A stretch of 64,000 nt of DNA from Bacteroides rodentium JCM 16496 (GTDB taxonomy: Bacteria > Bacteroidota > Bacteroidia > Bacteroidales > Bacteroidaceae), in NCBI RefSeq assembly GCF_000614125.1, contig NZ_BAKJ01000002.1, forward strand, positions 124,001 through 188,000, in the 5' to 3' direction. The notes beneath the pieces are model-generated. The model had not been told where the DNA came from. It did no database searches and saw only the letters and a program-made list of their open reading frames with translations. A program made the position numbers and the translations under genes. The stretch's first letter is position 1, and each line of letters starts with the position of its first letter. Positions 42,644 to 53,559 of this stretch are shown here, one piece after another.

Positions 42644-44031
42644 TTACTTCTCTCTTCCTCCTCCAAGCGCTTGATACAGACTGATGACTGCCTGCATGCT
42701 GCTGAAGGTGTCGGATACTTCTGCAAGCTGTGCGCTGAGATAAGACTGCTCGGCAGACAAGACTTCCAGATAGGTCGACGTGCCTAAGTTAAACAATTCT
42801 TTTGTATCTGAGGCAGCTTGGCGGGCAGAATTTACCTGAATAGTGCGTGAAACGGCTTTGTCCTTCTCCATTTGATACAGATGCAGGGCGTTACTCACTT
42901 CATTTCCGGCATTCAGCAGGGCAGTTTGGAACTGAATCTTAGCCTGCTCCTCTTGTGCCTTGGCTTGTTTCAGACGGGCAATGTTGGCACCGCGATAGAA
43001 CAAGGGCTGCGTCAGCGAACCGATGGCAGAAGCCAGCAGTTTGCCCGGGTTGACGATACCTGCACCGGAGTTATTGGTCCAGCCGGCCGAACCGCTCAAT
43101 GTAATCTGCGGATAGAAAGCGGCACGGGCGCTATTGGTGTTATAGTAGTTGGCAGCCAGTGACATCTCGGCAGCTTTCACGTCCGGACGGTTGGATAGCA
43201 ACTGCAAGGGGATACCTACTGAAAATTCCGTAGGAAGCTGCTGCTCTTCCAGCACACCGCGTGTGATGCTCTGTGCCGGTTGGTGTAACATCAGGCAGAG
43301 GGCGTTTTCGGTTTCGCGTATGCTCTGGCGTATGTCGGGCAGTGATGCCATGACTTGAGCGTAGGCAGTGCGGCTCTGTTCTACGGCAGCAGAAGTGGTT
43401 CCGTAGATGCCTGCATCTTTCATGGCCTGCACGGTCTCCAGGTTCTTTTTCAGAATCTCGACGGTGCCTTCGGTGATTTGCAGTTGGCGGTCCAGCATCA
43501 GCAGGGTGTAGTACATGTTGCTACGCCGGCGATGACTTGCGTCTGAACGGCTTGTTCGTAGAATTGCGTCTGCTTCAAGCTAACCTTTGCTTGTCGCTTC
43601 GGGTTCAGCAGTTGACCGAAGAGGTCGACTTGCCAGCTTGCGGTGACGGGCAGGGAGTAGATTTGTGTAGCCTTTCCCTTGTCCCAGCTGCTGACGGTTC
43701 CTTGCGGAGACAAGGCAAGCGTCGGAGCATAGGCAAGACGGGCAGACATCAGTGCGGCTTGTGCCTGCTTCACGTTCAAGGCGGCACTGTGCAGGTCACC
43801 GTTGTCGGTGAGTGCTTGCTCGATAAGTGCCTGCAGCTGCGGGTCTGTGAACACTTCTCTCCAAGGCAGATTACCGAAGTTGGCTGTATCTGCGGCTAAT
43901 GTATCGTTCACGGACGCCGTGTCGCGATACAGTCCGGCAGTTGTTATGTCTTCGGGTCTGTCGTATGATTTGTAGATGTGGCAACTGCTCAATAAAGCAG
44001 TTGCGCACATCAGGCATATTATTTTCTTCAT
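42644..44031 (-). CDS. TolC/OprM-type outer-membrane efflux lipoprotein, one frame break
   Basis: About 462 residues after adding one base near 43519 (restoring QVIAGVANMYYTLLMLD). Lipoprotein signal MKKIICLMCATALLSSC. Two OEP repeats of long helices: QAALMSARLAYAPTLALSP and SARAAFYPQITLSGSAGWTNN. The motif QPLFYRGANIARLKQAKAQEEQ is typical of RND outer-membrane channels. Last gene of the efflux operon, 19 bases after the pump gene. Confidence 0.9.
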
Positions 44032-44050
44032 AATCGCTAATCGTTAATCA

Positions 44051-47000
44051 CTATTTTGTATATTGTTCAATCTCCGGTTCTGCATCCGAGTTGTCCACAT
44101 CTTCCCACTCCATCGGCTTGAATTTCTCCTGCAGGTACTGGAATGCCACGAACAGTGCGGGCACTATGAAGATTTGCAGAATCATACCGATTAACATACC
44201 GCCGATGGCAGACGTACCCAGCGTACGGTTACCGTTGGCGCCCGCACCGGAAGCAAACATCAGCGGAAGCAGGCCGACAATCATTGCCAATGACGTCATC
44301 AAGATAGGACGCAGACGGGCTGCGGCACCCAATACGGCTGCCCAGGTGATGCTCATACCCATTCTGCGACGTTCGAGGGCAAACTCTACAATCAAAATGG
44401 CATTCTTGGCCAACAGACCCATCAACATGATGAGGGCAATCTGCATATAGATGTCATTGGACATCGTGCCCAGAATCATCTTCAGTGCCGGGATGCTGCC
44501 CAATGCACCTATACCGCCTACGAATATAAAGCTACCCAGCAGACCGAACGGTACGGACAGCAATACGGATAAAGGCAGGATGTAACTTTCGTACTGGGCA
44601 CTCAGCAACAGATAAACGAATACGAAGCACAGTATGAAGATGAGTCCCGTAGTGCTGCCACTCGTTTCGGCCTCTTCACGCGCCATACCTCCCAGCTCGT
44701 AACCGAAACCGGCAGGCAGATTTTCTTGTGCCACTTCGGCAATGGCTTGCAGGGCCTGACCGGAAGTGTAGCCTGATGCGGGAGCCACCATTACCTTCAT
44801 GGAGGTGTAGAGATTGAAACGGCTGATGACGTCAGGACCATATACTTTCTTGATGGAGATGAACTGCGTGATAGGTGCCATCTCGTTGCCGTTGCGCACC
44901 TTGATGCTTTGCAGTGTTTCCATATTCTTGGTAGCGTCAGGTTCGGCTTGCACCATTACGCGGTACATCTTACCGAAGCTGTTGAAGTTGGAAGCATACA
45001 AACCACCGTAATATCCCTGCAAGGTAGTCAGAATGGCACTGGGGCTGATGCCGGCTTTCTTACAAGCGGCAGCGTCAATGTCCAGCTGGTATTGCGGGAA
45101 GTGGGGGTTGAAGGAGGTCTTGGCAGAGTTGATTTCCGGACGTGTTTCCAGGGCAGCAGTATAGTTGTTCACCACGTTGAAGAAGTGGTCCAAATCACCA
45201 CCCGTCTTGTCCTGCATGTTCAACTCGATGTCGCTTGAAGCCGAGTAACCCGGAATCATAGGCGGCGCGAAGAACAGTACCTGTGCTTCCTTGATAATCT
45301 TTTGGGCACGCATGTACAAAGTGGCGTACACAATCGTGGAGTTCTGCATCGTGGAGCGTTCTTCCCAGTTCTTCAGCTTGATGATGAGCGAACCGTAGGA
45401 GGGACCTTGACCGCCCAAGAAGCTATAACCCGAGATAACGGTACGCGACTCTACGGCAGGGTCTGCGGCAACCAAACTGTCCACACGGTTCAAAATCTCT
45501 TGTGCGCGTTCTTGTGAAGTGCCCGGAGGCAGTGTCACAGCACCCATGATGGTACCGGTGTCTTCGTTGGGCACCATACCGGTCGGGGTTATCTGCATGA
45601 ATATGCCCAACAGTACGATAGAGCCGATAACCAGTCCTGCCGACAGCCAGCGTTTCTGGATGAAGAACAGCACTCGTTTCTTATACTTGCCCAGGATACC
45701 GTTGTATGAGTCATTGAAGGACTGTTTGAACTTGTCGGTAGTCATACCTGCCAACGCCAGCACACTGATGATAATCATCAAGCTGCACAGAAGGGGGTGT
45801 TCGCTGAAGCTGAACAGACCGAAAATCATGCCCAGAATAGCTATCGTCACGAAGAGCAGCGTAATACCCGGACGCATCAACCGACCGAGAGAGTCGGCAT
45901 AGCGGGCAATCATAATCTTGCGGGCTTCCTTGGCGGCAACGCCTACACGCTCTTTCAGACTTTCGTGTCCACCGTTGTGAGGTTTCAGGAAGATGGCGCA
46001 CAGCGCGGGACTCAGGGTCAAGGCATTCAAAGCCGAGAAACCGATGGCAATCGCCATGGTCAAACCGAACTGACGGTAGAAAGTACCTGCCGTACCTCCC
46101 ATGAAGCTCACGGGGACAAATACGGACATCATGACCAGCGTAATGGAGACGATAGCGCCGCCCAACTCACTCATGGCATCGATGGAAGCTGTACGGGCCG
46201 ATTTGTAACCCTGGTCCAGCTTGGCATGGACACCCTCGACGACAACGATGGCATCATCGACCACAATCGCAATGGCAAGCACCATGGCCGAAAGGGTCAG
46301 CAAGTTGATACTGAAGCCAATCAGTTTCAATACAAAGAAGGTGGCAATCAATGCCACGGGAATGGCGATGGCGGGAATCAACGTGGAACGCATGTCTTGC
46401 AGGAAGATATACACTACGATGAACACCAGGATAAAGGCTTCAATCAATGTCTTGATTACCTCATGTATGGAGGCGAAGAGGAAGTCGTTGGCACTCTGTG
46501 CAATGTTTATCTTCAAGCCGGCGGGCAGTTTGCTGGAATAGTCGTCCAGCAGGGCCTCGATATCCGAGATGGTCTGCGTGGCATTACTGCCTGCCATCTG
46601 GAAAATGATACAACTCACGGCTTTATGCCCGTTTACCATATTGTTGAATCCGTATGACAGACGGCCCAGCTCTACACTTGCTACGTCCTTCAGGCGGAGT
46701 ATTTCACCGTTCTCCAAAGCCTTGATGACAATGTTCTCGAACTCCGTAGCCTGTTGCAGACGTCCTTTGTAACGCAGGGTATACTGGTAGGTTTGGTTAC
46801 CGCGCTCACCCAACTGGCCGGGAGCTGCTTCGATGTTCTGTTCGCTCAAGGCGGCAACCACATCGTTGGGGATAAGTTTGTATTGGGCCATTACATCGGG
46901 CTTCAGCCAGATGCGCATGGAGTAGTCTTGTCCCAGCACCATGGCATCACCTACACCGTTGATACGTTTCACCTCAGGGATAAGGTTGATGTTGGCGTAG

Positions 47001-47470
47001 TTTTCCAAGAACTCGATGTTGTACTGGTCTTTCTCATCATAGATGGAGAATACCATCAACATGGAGGTCTGACGCTTACGGGTGGTTACACCGATTTTGG
47101 TAACTTCGGCAGGCAGCAAGCCTTGCGCCATGGAAACGCGGTTCTGCACGTTTACCGCTGCCATATCGGGGTCGGTACCTTGCTTGAAGTAGATGGAGAT
47201 GTCGCCCGAACCGCTGTTGGTGGCGCTCGAACTCATATACATCATATTTTCCACACCGTTAATCTGGTCCTCCAGCGGAGCGATAACGGAGTTAAGCACC
47301 GTTTGAGCATTGGCACCTTGGTAAGTCGCACTTACCGATACGGTGGGAGGTGCAATGTCCGGGTATTGGGTGATAGGCAAGGTAGCCAGACCAATAACTC
47401 CTAAGATTACTATCAGGATGGAAATTACCGTTGATAGTACCGGACGGTTAATAAATCTATCTAGTTTCAT
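44051..47470 (-). CDS. RND-family multidrug efflux pump, inner-membrane AcrB-like (HAE1)
   Basis: 1139 residues. It starts MKLDRFINRPVLSTVISILI, the standard HAE1 first helix. Proton-relay aspartates are in AIAIVVDDAIVVVE. Porter-domain features are seen (ALEDQINGVENMMYMSS, MVPNEDTGTIMGAVTLPPG). Helices 7-12 include AILIVEFALERRRMG and RLRPILMTSLAMIVGLLPL. About 60-90 residues longer than E. coli AcrB, mainly from an insert after helix 6. Drives drug or bile-salt export with the MFP and OMF partners encoded beside it. Intact. Confidence 0.95.
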   Translation of the reverse strand: MKLDRFINRPVLSTVISILIVILGVIGLATLPITQYPDIAPPTVSVSATYQGANAQTVLNSVIAPLEDQINGVENMMYMSSSATNSGSGDISIYFKQGTDPDMAAVNVQNRVSMAQGLLPAEVTKIGVTTRKRQTSMLMVFSIYDEKDQYNIEFLENYANINLIPEVKRINGVGDAMVLGQDYSMRIWLKPDVMAQYKLIPNDVVAALSEQNIEAAPGQLGERGNQTYQYTLRYKGRLQQATEFENIVIKALENGEILRLKDVASVELGRLSYGFNNMVNGHKAVSCIIFQMAGSNATQTISDIEALLDDYSSKLPAGLKINIAQSANDFLFASIHEVIKTLIEAFILVFIVVYIFLQDMRSTLIPAIAIPVALIATFFVLKLIGFSINLLTLSAMVLAIAIVVDDAIVVVEGVHAKLDQGYKSARTASIDAMSELGGAIVSITLVMMSVFVPVSFMGGTAGTFYRQFGLTMAIAIGFSALNALTLSPALCAIFLKPHNGGHESLKERVGVAAKEARKIMIARYADSLGRLMRPGITLLFVTIAILGMIFGLFSFSEHPLLCSLMIIISVLALAGMTTDKFKQSFNDSYNGILGKYKKRVLFFIQKRWLSAGLVIGSIVLLGIFMQITPTGMVPNEDTGTIMGAVTLPPGTSQERAQEILNRVDSLVAADPAVESRTVISGYSFLGGQGPSYGSLIIKLKNWEERSTMQNSTIVYATLYMRAQKIIKEAQVLFFAPPMIPGYSASSDIELNMQDKTGGDLDHFFNVVNNYTAALETRPEINSAKTSFNPHFPQYQLDIDAAACKKAGISPSAILTTLQGYYGGLYASNFNSFGKMYRVMVQAEPDATKNMETLQSIKVRNGNEMAPITQFISIKKVYGPDVISRFNLYTSMKVMVAPASGYTSGQALQAIAEVAQENLPAGFGYELGGMAREEAETSGSTTGLIFILCFVFVYLLLSAQYESYILPLSVLLSVPFGLLGSFIFVGGIGALGSIPALKMILGTMSNDIYMQIALIMLMGLLAKNAILIVEFALERRRMGMSITWAAVLGAAARLRPILMTSLAMIVGLLPLMFASGAGANGNRTLGTSAIGGMLIGMILQIFIVPALFVAFQYLQEKFKPMEWEDVDNSDAEPEIEQYTK

Positions 47471-47524
47471 TTCATGAACAATTAAGGAATTAAAAATTGA
47501 AGAATTTTTTTATTTTTCATTCTT

Positions 47525-48700
47525 TCATTGAAACGCAGTCTGAATATTACCTTCTTTCTGGTCTTTCAGAGCCTTCTGGTATTCGGCTTCCTTTTCGGCA
47601 GGCGTGATGGGCGTGATGGACTGTCCGTCTTTCAGGTTCTGTACTCCTTCGATAACGATTTTATCGCCTGCTTTCAAACCTTCCGTCACGTAATAATACT
47701 TGCCGTCGTCTAAGCTGAACACTTTCACTTCGGTATTTTTCAGCGTATTGTCCGGTTGCAGTACGAAAACGAACTGCTTGTCCTGGATTTCGGTAGTGGC
47801 GGACTGTGGAATCATGATGATATCATGCAGCGGGTTGGGGAATACCACATTACCGGTGCTTCCGCTACGCAACACGTTGTGCTTGTTGGGGAAGAGGGCA
47901 CGCATAGTTACCGAACCGGTAGTCTGGTCGATGACTCCGCTGATTGTCTCCACGCGGCCACTGTCGGCATACATGGTTCCGTCGATGAGCTGCAACTGTA
48001 CATCCGGCATCTTTTCCAGAATTTCCTTGATGCTGCCGCCTTCACGAATCTGTGACAAAAGTTGGCGTTCGGTCATGGAGAAATAGGCGTACATTTCGGA
48101 GATGTCGGCAACGGTAGTCAGCGGGCTGGCTACGGAAGGACTTACCAAACTACCCACGCGGTAGGGAATGCTACCTACTACACCGTCACTGGGGCTGGTT
48201 ACACTGGTGTATGACAAGTTGTTCTTGGCATTGACCAATTGGGCATTGGCTTGTGCCAGTTGTGCCTTTGTCTGTGCCAGCTGGTTTTCGGCCATTTGCA
48301 AATCGTAGTCACTGATGATGTTTTTCTTGTTCAGTTCACGTTTGTTGTTTACAGTCAGTTCTTGTGTGTTTACGGCAGCTTTGGCTGTTTCAACAGCAGC
48401 TTTGGCCGAATTTACGGCTGCCTGATACTGTACGGGGTCTATGCTGAACAAAACTTGTCCTTTGCGCACTGTTGCGCCTTCGTCCACGTGCAATTTTGTG
48501 ATGAAACCGCTTACCATCGGGCGGATTTCTACATCTTGTTTACCCTTGATAGTAGCAGGGTAGCTGTTTGTCAAGTTGGCAGTGGTAGTTTTTGCCTCAA
48601 TCACTGCAAATTCGGGAGCTTTGCCCGTTCCTTTGTCGCCTTGTCCGCAACTGCTGAGCAGTGCCAGGCAACATGCCAATAATACTAATCTACTCTTCAT
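47525..48700 (-). CDS. RND efflux periplasmic adaptor (AcrA-like membrane fusion protein)
   Basis: 391 residues, lipoprotein signal MKSRLVLLACCLALLSSC. Barrel-sandwich lipoyl halves (VSGFITKLHVDEGATVRKGQVLF and YTSVTSPSDGVVGSIPYRVGS) flank a coiled-coil hairpin with QMAENQLAQTKAQLAQANAQ. Beta-barrel and membrane-proximal domains follow. First gene of the operon MFP-RND-OMF, 54 bases before the pump. No local TetR- or AraC-type regulator is present; the 5' region (48701-48971) shows no clear operator. Intact. Confidence 0.93.
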   Translation of the reverse strand: MKSRLVLLACCLALLSSCGQGDKGTGKAPEFAVIEAKTTTANLTNSYPATIKGKQDVEIRPMVSGFITKLHVDEGATVRKGQVLFSIDPVQYQAAVNSAKAAVETAKAAVNTQELTVNNKRELNKKNIISDYDLQMAENQLAQTKAQLAQANAQLVNAKNNLSYTSVTSPSDGVVGSIPYRVGSLVSPSVASPLTTVADISEMYAYFSMTERQLLSQIREGGSIKEILEKMPDVQLQLIDGTMYADSGRVETISGVIDQTTGSVTMRALFPNKHNVLRSGSTGNVVFPNPLHDIIMIPQSATTEIQDKQFVFVLQPDNTLKNTEVKVFSLDDGKYYYVTEGLKAGDKIVIEGVQNLKDGQSITPITPAEKEAEYQKALKDQKEGNIQTAFQ

Positions 48701-48971
48701 ACTCTTTTTTTGTTCTCTGTATAATTTTATATTCTTCTTTTTTTCGATTTTTGAAAGGCGTTTTTTGTGTGCAATTCATGATTTAGAAATAAGGCAGGAA
48801 AAAGAAAACTGAATACTCCTATTCAGTTTTCGTCTGCAAAAATATTCTTTTCTTAGTATATAAGGTGTGAAACACTTCCTTTTTTAACTATGTTTCATAC
48901 ATAGATGAGAACGAAAGGACATTTTTTGATTAAAATACTGTAAAGCATACCGCTAATTGGCAGATAACCTT

Positions 48972-48979
48972 TATTTTTG
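48972..48979 (+). promoter_or_regulatory. -7 promoter box of the Ig-like lipoprotein gene (TATTTTTG)
   Basis: TAnnTTTG match 31 bases before the chosen ATG at 49011, and only 4 before an ATG at 48984. Confidence 0.5.
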
Positions 48980-49010
48980 CAGCATGTTAGAACGTAAACG
49001 CCATACTAAA

Positions 49011-50966
49011 ATGAAGCCGCTTTTCCGCAGGTTGTTGGGGGGTGTTGCCATCGCTGTCGCGCTGTATTCTTGTGCCAGTGTGGGCCGCATTGAAGGAGGA
49101 CCTTATGATGAGACTCCTCCGCGTTTCATTTCCGGTACTCCCATGCCCGGTGCACTCCATCACAATAAAAATAAACTTTCCATTGAGTTCGACGAATTTA
49201 TCAAGCTTGACAAGCCGAATGAGAAGATTGTAATATCCCCTCCGCAGGTGCAGCAGCCCGAAATTAAGTCTAATGGGAAGAAGGTGGTCATCACCTTGCA
49301 GGATACATTGAAATCCAATACCACTTATACATTTGATTTTGGTGATGCCATCCAGGATAATAATGAGGGGAATCCCTTGGAGAATTTCTTCTATTCTTTC
49401 TCTACGGGCGACCGTCTCGACTCTATGGCTGTGGCCGGTACAGTACTGAATGCGGCCAATCTTGAACCGGTGAAAGGAATGCTGGTCGGTCTGCATGCCA
49501 ATCTGGCCGACTCCGCTTTTACCAAACTTCCTTTTGAGCGGGTGGGGCGTACGGACAGTCGCGGACGCTTCTCTATCCGTGGAGTGGCTCCCGGCAAGTA
49601 TCGCATTTATGCCTTGCAGGATGCCGACCAGAATTTTGCCTATTCCCAGCCGACGGAAGTGATAGCTTTCAATGACTCTATCATCATTCCTTCTATGGAA
49701 GAGCGCATGCGCCAGGATACGACCTGGATAGACTCGCTGACAGTAGATACGATTGTAGAACGTCAATATACCCACTACCTGCCGGATGATGTCCTGCTGC
49801 GTGCTTTCAAGGAGCTTTCCTTCTCGCAACGTTTCTTGAAGGCCGAACGGTTGACTCCGGAGAAGTTCTCGCTTTATTTCACTGCTCCGGCAGACACGTT
49901 GCCTTTATTGAAAGGATTGAACTTTAATGAGGAAGATGCGTTTGTTATAGAACAGCCCACCGGTAGGAACGATACGATTCATTATTGGATAAAGGATTCT
50001 CTGCTCTATAAGCAGGATTCCCTGAAAATGAGTATCACCTATTTGTATACGGATAGCTTGAAACAACTGGTACCCCGTACCGATACTTTGAATGTGCTGG
50101 CGAAGTTGACATACGACAAGCAGCAGAAACAGAAGCAGGAAGCGAAGGAAAAGGAACGGAAAGAGCGTGAGAAGAAAAAGAAGAAGTTGAAGGAAGGTGA
50201 GGTGGAAGAGCCCGAACCGACGGAATTCCTGGCTGTAGATGTGTATGCCCCTTCTGCAATCGATGTATATGATTATCTTACTCTGTCGTTTACGGAGCCG
50301 GTGGCAAGCATAGATACCGCCGCTTTCCATCTGAAACTGAAAGTGGACTCGTTGTGGCAGGATATCCCGTTCGACTTTATGCGCGACTCTTTGGACTTGA
50401 AGCGTTATAATCTGTTTGCCGAATGGGCACCCGGCGAAAGCTATGCATTTGAAGTGGATTCTGCTGCCATACGCGGGTTGTACGGGTTGTCCTCCGACAA
50501 GATAAAGAAGGACTTCAAGGCCAAAAAGCTGGAAGAGTACGGGCAGATATTCTTTAATGTGCATGGAGCGGACTCTCTGGCTTTTGTGGAACTGCTGGAC
50601 GGTCAGGACAAAGTGCTGCGCACGGTGCCGGTGTTGGATGGAAAAGCCGATTTCTATTTCCTCAATCCGGGCAAATATGGAGCGCGGCTGATAAATGATA
50701 CGAATGGAAATGGCGTCTGGGATACGGGAAACTATGCCGAGAAGCGCCAGCCTGAAATGGTTTACTATTATCCGATGGTTCTGGAGCTTAAAGCGAACTT
50801 TGATTTGACCCAGGAATGGGATATTAAGGCCAAGTCTCTGGATAGGCAGAAACCGGATGAACTAAAAAAACAAAAACCAGATGAAGAAAAGAAAAAGCAA
50901 AACAGGAACAAAAATAACCGCAGTGGCAATAGCAGCCGCAACAGTGGTAGGGGCCATAGCTATTAG
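49011..50966 (+). CDS. Bacterial Ig-like domain (Ig_5/SbsA) lipoprotein
   Basis: About 651 residues from MKPLFRRLLGGVAIAVALYSC, a lipoprotein signal; a start at 48984 is possible. The N-terminal Ig_5 domain (DETPPRFISGTPMPGA, LSIEFDEFIKLD, SNTTYTFDFGDAI) is followed by a carboxypeptidase-regulatory-like repeat (TDSRGRFSIRGVAPGKYRI). Later there is a Lys/Glu-rich segment (KQKQEAKEKERKEREKKKKK) and a Lys/Asn/Arg-rich C-terminus. A common single-copy envelope protein of Bacteroidota of unknown function. Its 3' end overlaps the next gene by 86 bases. Confidence 0.82.
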   Translation: MKPLFRRLLGGVAIAVALYSCASVGRIEGGPYDETPPRFISGTPMPGALHHNKNKLSIEFDEFIKLDKPNEKIVISPPQVQQPEIKSNGKKVVITLQDTLKSNTTYTFDFGDAIQDNNEGNPLENFFYSFSTGDRLDSMAVAGTVLNAANLEPVKGMLVGLHANLADSAFTKLPFERVGRTDSRGRFSIRGVAPGKYRIYALQDADQNFAYSQPTEVIAFNDSIIIPSMEERMRQDTTWIDSLTVDTIVERQYTHYLPDDVLLRAFKELSFSQRFLKAERLTPEKFSLYFTAPADTLPLLKGLNFNEEDAFVIEQPTGRNDTIHYWIKDSLLYKQDSLKMSITYLYTDSLKQLVPRTDTLNVLAKLTYDKQQKQKQEAKEKERKEREKKKKKLKEGEVEEPEPTEFLAVDVYAPSAIDVYDYLTLSFTEPVASIDTAAFHLKLKVDSLWQDIPFDFMRDSLDLKRYNLFAEWAPGESYAFEVDSAAIRGLYGLSSDKIKKDFKAKKLEEYGQIFFNVHGADSLAFVELLDGQDKVLRTVPVLDGKADFYFLNPGKYGARLINDTNGNGVWDTGNYAEKRQPEMVYYYPMVLELKANFDLTQEWDIKAKSLDRQKPDELKKQKPDEEKKKQNRNKNNRSGNSSRNSGRGHSY

Positions 50967-51794
50967 GCGGAAGCAATTGTTTATTCTATTGATGGTGGGA
51001 GCGGTCTGCTTGGGAGCCTCCCAGTCTGTTCAGGCCCAATGTACTGCAAAGAATGAAGCTTTCCAGTCGGGCGAGCATGTCATGTACGATTTATATTTCA
51101 ATTGGAAGTTCATTTGGAAAAAGGTGGGGCTGGCAAGCCTCACTACCAATGCCACGACTTACCATTCCGAGCCTGCATTCCGCTTTAACCTGCTTTGTGT
51201 AGGCAGTAAAAAGACCGATTTTTTCTTCAAGATGCGTGATACGCTGACTTGTTATGTCAGTGATAGGTTGGAGCCGCTCTACTTCCGTAAAGCGGCGGAG
51301 GAGGGAAGCCGCCATACGGTGGACGAGGCCTGGTTCTCCTACTCGGACGGACTGGCGAATGTAAAGCAGAGACGCACTTGGCACAATCCCGTGCGTGAGG
51401 CTCAGGAGATGGAATACAGTGATAGTCGCTGCATCTTCGATATGTTGAGTATTTTGGCGCAGGCGCGCTCATACGACCCTAAAGACTACAAGGTGGGGCA
51501 GAAGATACTCTTTCCCATGGCCACGGGACGCAAGGTGGAAGAGCAGACGTTGATTTACCGCGGCAAGGAGGAGATCGAGGCAAATAACGACACCGTTTAC
51601 CGCTGCTTGGTATTCTCTTTCGTAGAGTACAAGAAAGGTAAGGAGAAGGAGGTCATTACCTTCTTCGTATCCGATGATAAGAACCACCTTCCATTCGCCT
51701 GGACATGTATTTGAATTTCGGCTCGGCCAAGGCATTCTTCAAGAGTGTCCGGGGTAACCGCTATCCGATGACGTCTGTGGTAAGGAAAAAGTGA
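50881..51794 (+). CDS. DUF3108 domain protein, one frame break
   Basis: About 304 residues after adding one base near 51700, which restores HLPIRLDMYLNFGSAKAFF and a stop at 51794. Signal segment QLFILLMVGAVCLGASQSVQA, preceded by a lysine-rich stretch. DUF3108 landmarks are QSGEHVMYDLYFNWKFIWKKVG and MRDTLTCYVSDRLEPLYFRK. Secreted or periplasmic, function unknown. Overlaps the upstream Ig-like gene, so translation is probably coupled. Its corrected 3' end overlaps the convergent thioesterase gene by 56 bases. Confidence 0.78.
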
Positions 51795-52182
51795 TGTTAT
51801 CCCCTTTTCTAAATACACTGGATTCGAAAGTGGCAATCAGTTTCCCTTCCTGGTTGGTGACGTCAATCTGGTAATATCCGGTGGTGCGACCGATGTAGCG
51901 TTCGCGTGCTTCGGCATACAGCACATCGCCCAGTCCGCTACTGCGCAGGAAGGTGATATTGGACGAAAGAGAGAAGGCCAGTGTTCCGTGGGAGTTGGCT
52001 GCTGCAGCCAGTGCCAGGTCGGCAAGGGTGAAGATGGCACCCCCTTGCGTGCGGCCTCCCGCATTGAGATGCTCTGCTGTGATAACCAGGCGTGCCTTGC
52101 TGTATCCTTCCTTTATTTCTATCAGTTCTACGCCTGCATTCGTGGCGAAGCGGTCGTCCTTAAAAAACTCTTGTGCGGTCAT
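51739..52182 (-). CDS. Hotdog-fold PaaI-type acyl-CoA thioesterase
   Basis: 147 residues. Hotdog signature HLNAGGRTQGGAIFTLADLALAAAANS, with the conserved catalytic-type acidic residue in TLADLA. The later strand RSSGLGDVLYAEARERYIGR is also typical. Cleaves an acyl-CoA, possibly phenylacetyl-CoA-like; the substrate cannot be read. Divergent from GH88 with separate -7 boxes. The last 20 residues overlap the DUF3108 gene, so the true end may be slightly different if local bases are wrong. Confidence 0.85.
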   Translation of the reverse strand: MTAQEFFKDDRFATNAGVELIEIKEGYSKARLVITAEHLNAGGRTQGGAIFTLADLALAAAANSHGTLAFSLSSNITFLRSSGLGDVLYAEARERYIGRTTGYYQIDVTNQEGKLIATFESSVFRKGDNITFSLPQTSSDSGYPGHS

Positions 52183-52246
52183 GGGAAGTAATGATTAATA
52201 GTTGATGATTAATGATTAATAGGTGGAAAATATGTGTTTCCGGACG

Positions 52247-52254
52247 CAAAAGTA
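52247..52254 (-). promoter_or_regulatory. -7 promoter box of the thioesterase gene (TACTTTTG)
   Basis: TAnnTTTG match on the minus strand, 65 bases upstream of the ATG. Confidence 0.5.
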
Positions 52255-52309
52255 ACGATTTTAGCCATTAATTGAATTATTTAGGCGGGTCAAATCTGTA
52301 CACTTGTCC

Positions 52310-52317
52310 TACTTTTG
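52310..52317 (+). promoter_or_regulatory. -7 promoter box of the GH88-sulfatase operon (TACTTTTG)
   Basis: TAnnTTTG match 44 bases before the GH88 ATG. The palindrome found upstream of the susC genes is not present here. Confidence 0.5.
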
Positions 52318-52360
52318 CAGCAGGAAAAATCATAAACTCTTAATAAATAAATCCCTTATT

Positions 52361-53559
52361 ATGAAAACAGTCCTCACTACATTGGGAATCTCCCTCCTTG
52401 TATTGGCAGGTTGCGCAGGGCAAAAGCAGGCTGAAAGCAACTTTATCCAAGAAAACATTGATAATGCTGTGGCTCAGGAGACAATTCAGACAGACATTAT
52501 CGAGAAATCCGGTAAAATCCTTAATCCCCGCACCATTGATAAGGATGGGAACATTGTCTATGTGCCTATCGACGATTGGTGTTCCGGTTTCTTTCCCGGT
52601 AATATCTGGCATATGTACGAGTTGACCGGTGACCAGAAGTGGCTGCCGCTGGCAGAGAAGTATACCGAGGATTTGGATTCGGTACAATACCTTACCTGGC
52701 ATCATGATGTGGGCTTTATGATTGGCAGCAGCTACCTGAACGGATACCGTTTTGCGGGTAAGGAAGAGTACAAGCCGGTCATCATACAGACGGCCAAATC
52801 GTTGTCTACCCGTTTCCGCCCTGCAGCAGGCGTACTTCAGTCATGGGATGCAGACAAGGGGTGGCAGGCTGAACGTGGTTGGAAATGTCCCGTTATCATT
52901 GATAATATGATGAACCTCGAGCTACTGTTCGAAGCTTCCAAGCTGTCCGGCGACTCTACTTTCTACAACATAGCCCGGAAGCATGCCGATACGACTATGG
53001 CTAACCATTTCCGTGAGGACAACAGCTGCTATCATGTGGTGGATTATGATCCCGAAACCGGTGAAGTCCGTAAGAGACAGACTGCACAAGCTATGCCGAT
53101 GAGTCTGCTTGGGCACGTGGACAAGCCTGGGCCTTGTACGGCTATACCATGTGCTATCGCTATACACACGATGCCAAATATCTGGAGCAGGCTGAAAAGG
53201 TATACAACTTTATCTTCAACAACAAGAATCTTCCGGAAGACTTGGTTCCCTATTGGGATTTCGACGCCCCCAATATCCCGAATGAACCTCGCGATGCTTC
53301 GGCAGCTGCCTGCACGGCGTCTGCCCTTTACGAGCTGAGCACTTATCTGCCGGATAAGGGATACAAGGAAACCGCCGACCGGATTATGGAAAGCCTTGCT
53401 TCTCCTTCCTACCGTGCCAAGGTAGGTACCAACGGCAACTTCATCCTGATGCACTCTGTGGGCAGTATTCCTCACGGTGCGGAGATTGATGTACCGCTGA
53501 ACTATGCCGACTATTACTTCCTGGAAGGATTGATGCGTAAAAGAGACTTGGAAAAATGA
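52361..53559 (+). CDS. GH88 unsaturated glucuronyl hydrolase, one frame break
   Basis: About 399 residues after adding one G near 53089, restoring RQTAQGYADESAWARGQAWALYGYT. Lipoprotein signal ending VLAGC. Alpha6/alpha6 barrel with the catalytic-type aspartates in TWHHDVGFMIGSSYLNG and VIIDNMMNLELLF, and DDWCSGFFPGN upstream. Hydrates and splits the 4,5-unsaturated uronic acid from lyase products, releasing the amino sugar. The GH88 plus sulfatase pair matches a second B. thetaiotaomicron GAG gene pair known to be co-induced with the main locus. Ends in ATGA overlap with the sulfatase. Confidence 0.9.

Noticed and set aside
44091..47404. Several plus-strand frames opposite the RND pump gene
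   Set aside because: Shadows of a fully conserved 1139-residue pump.
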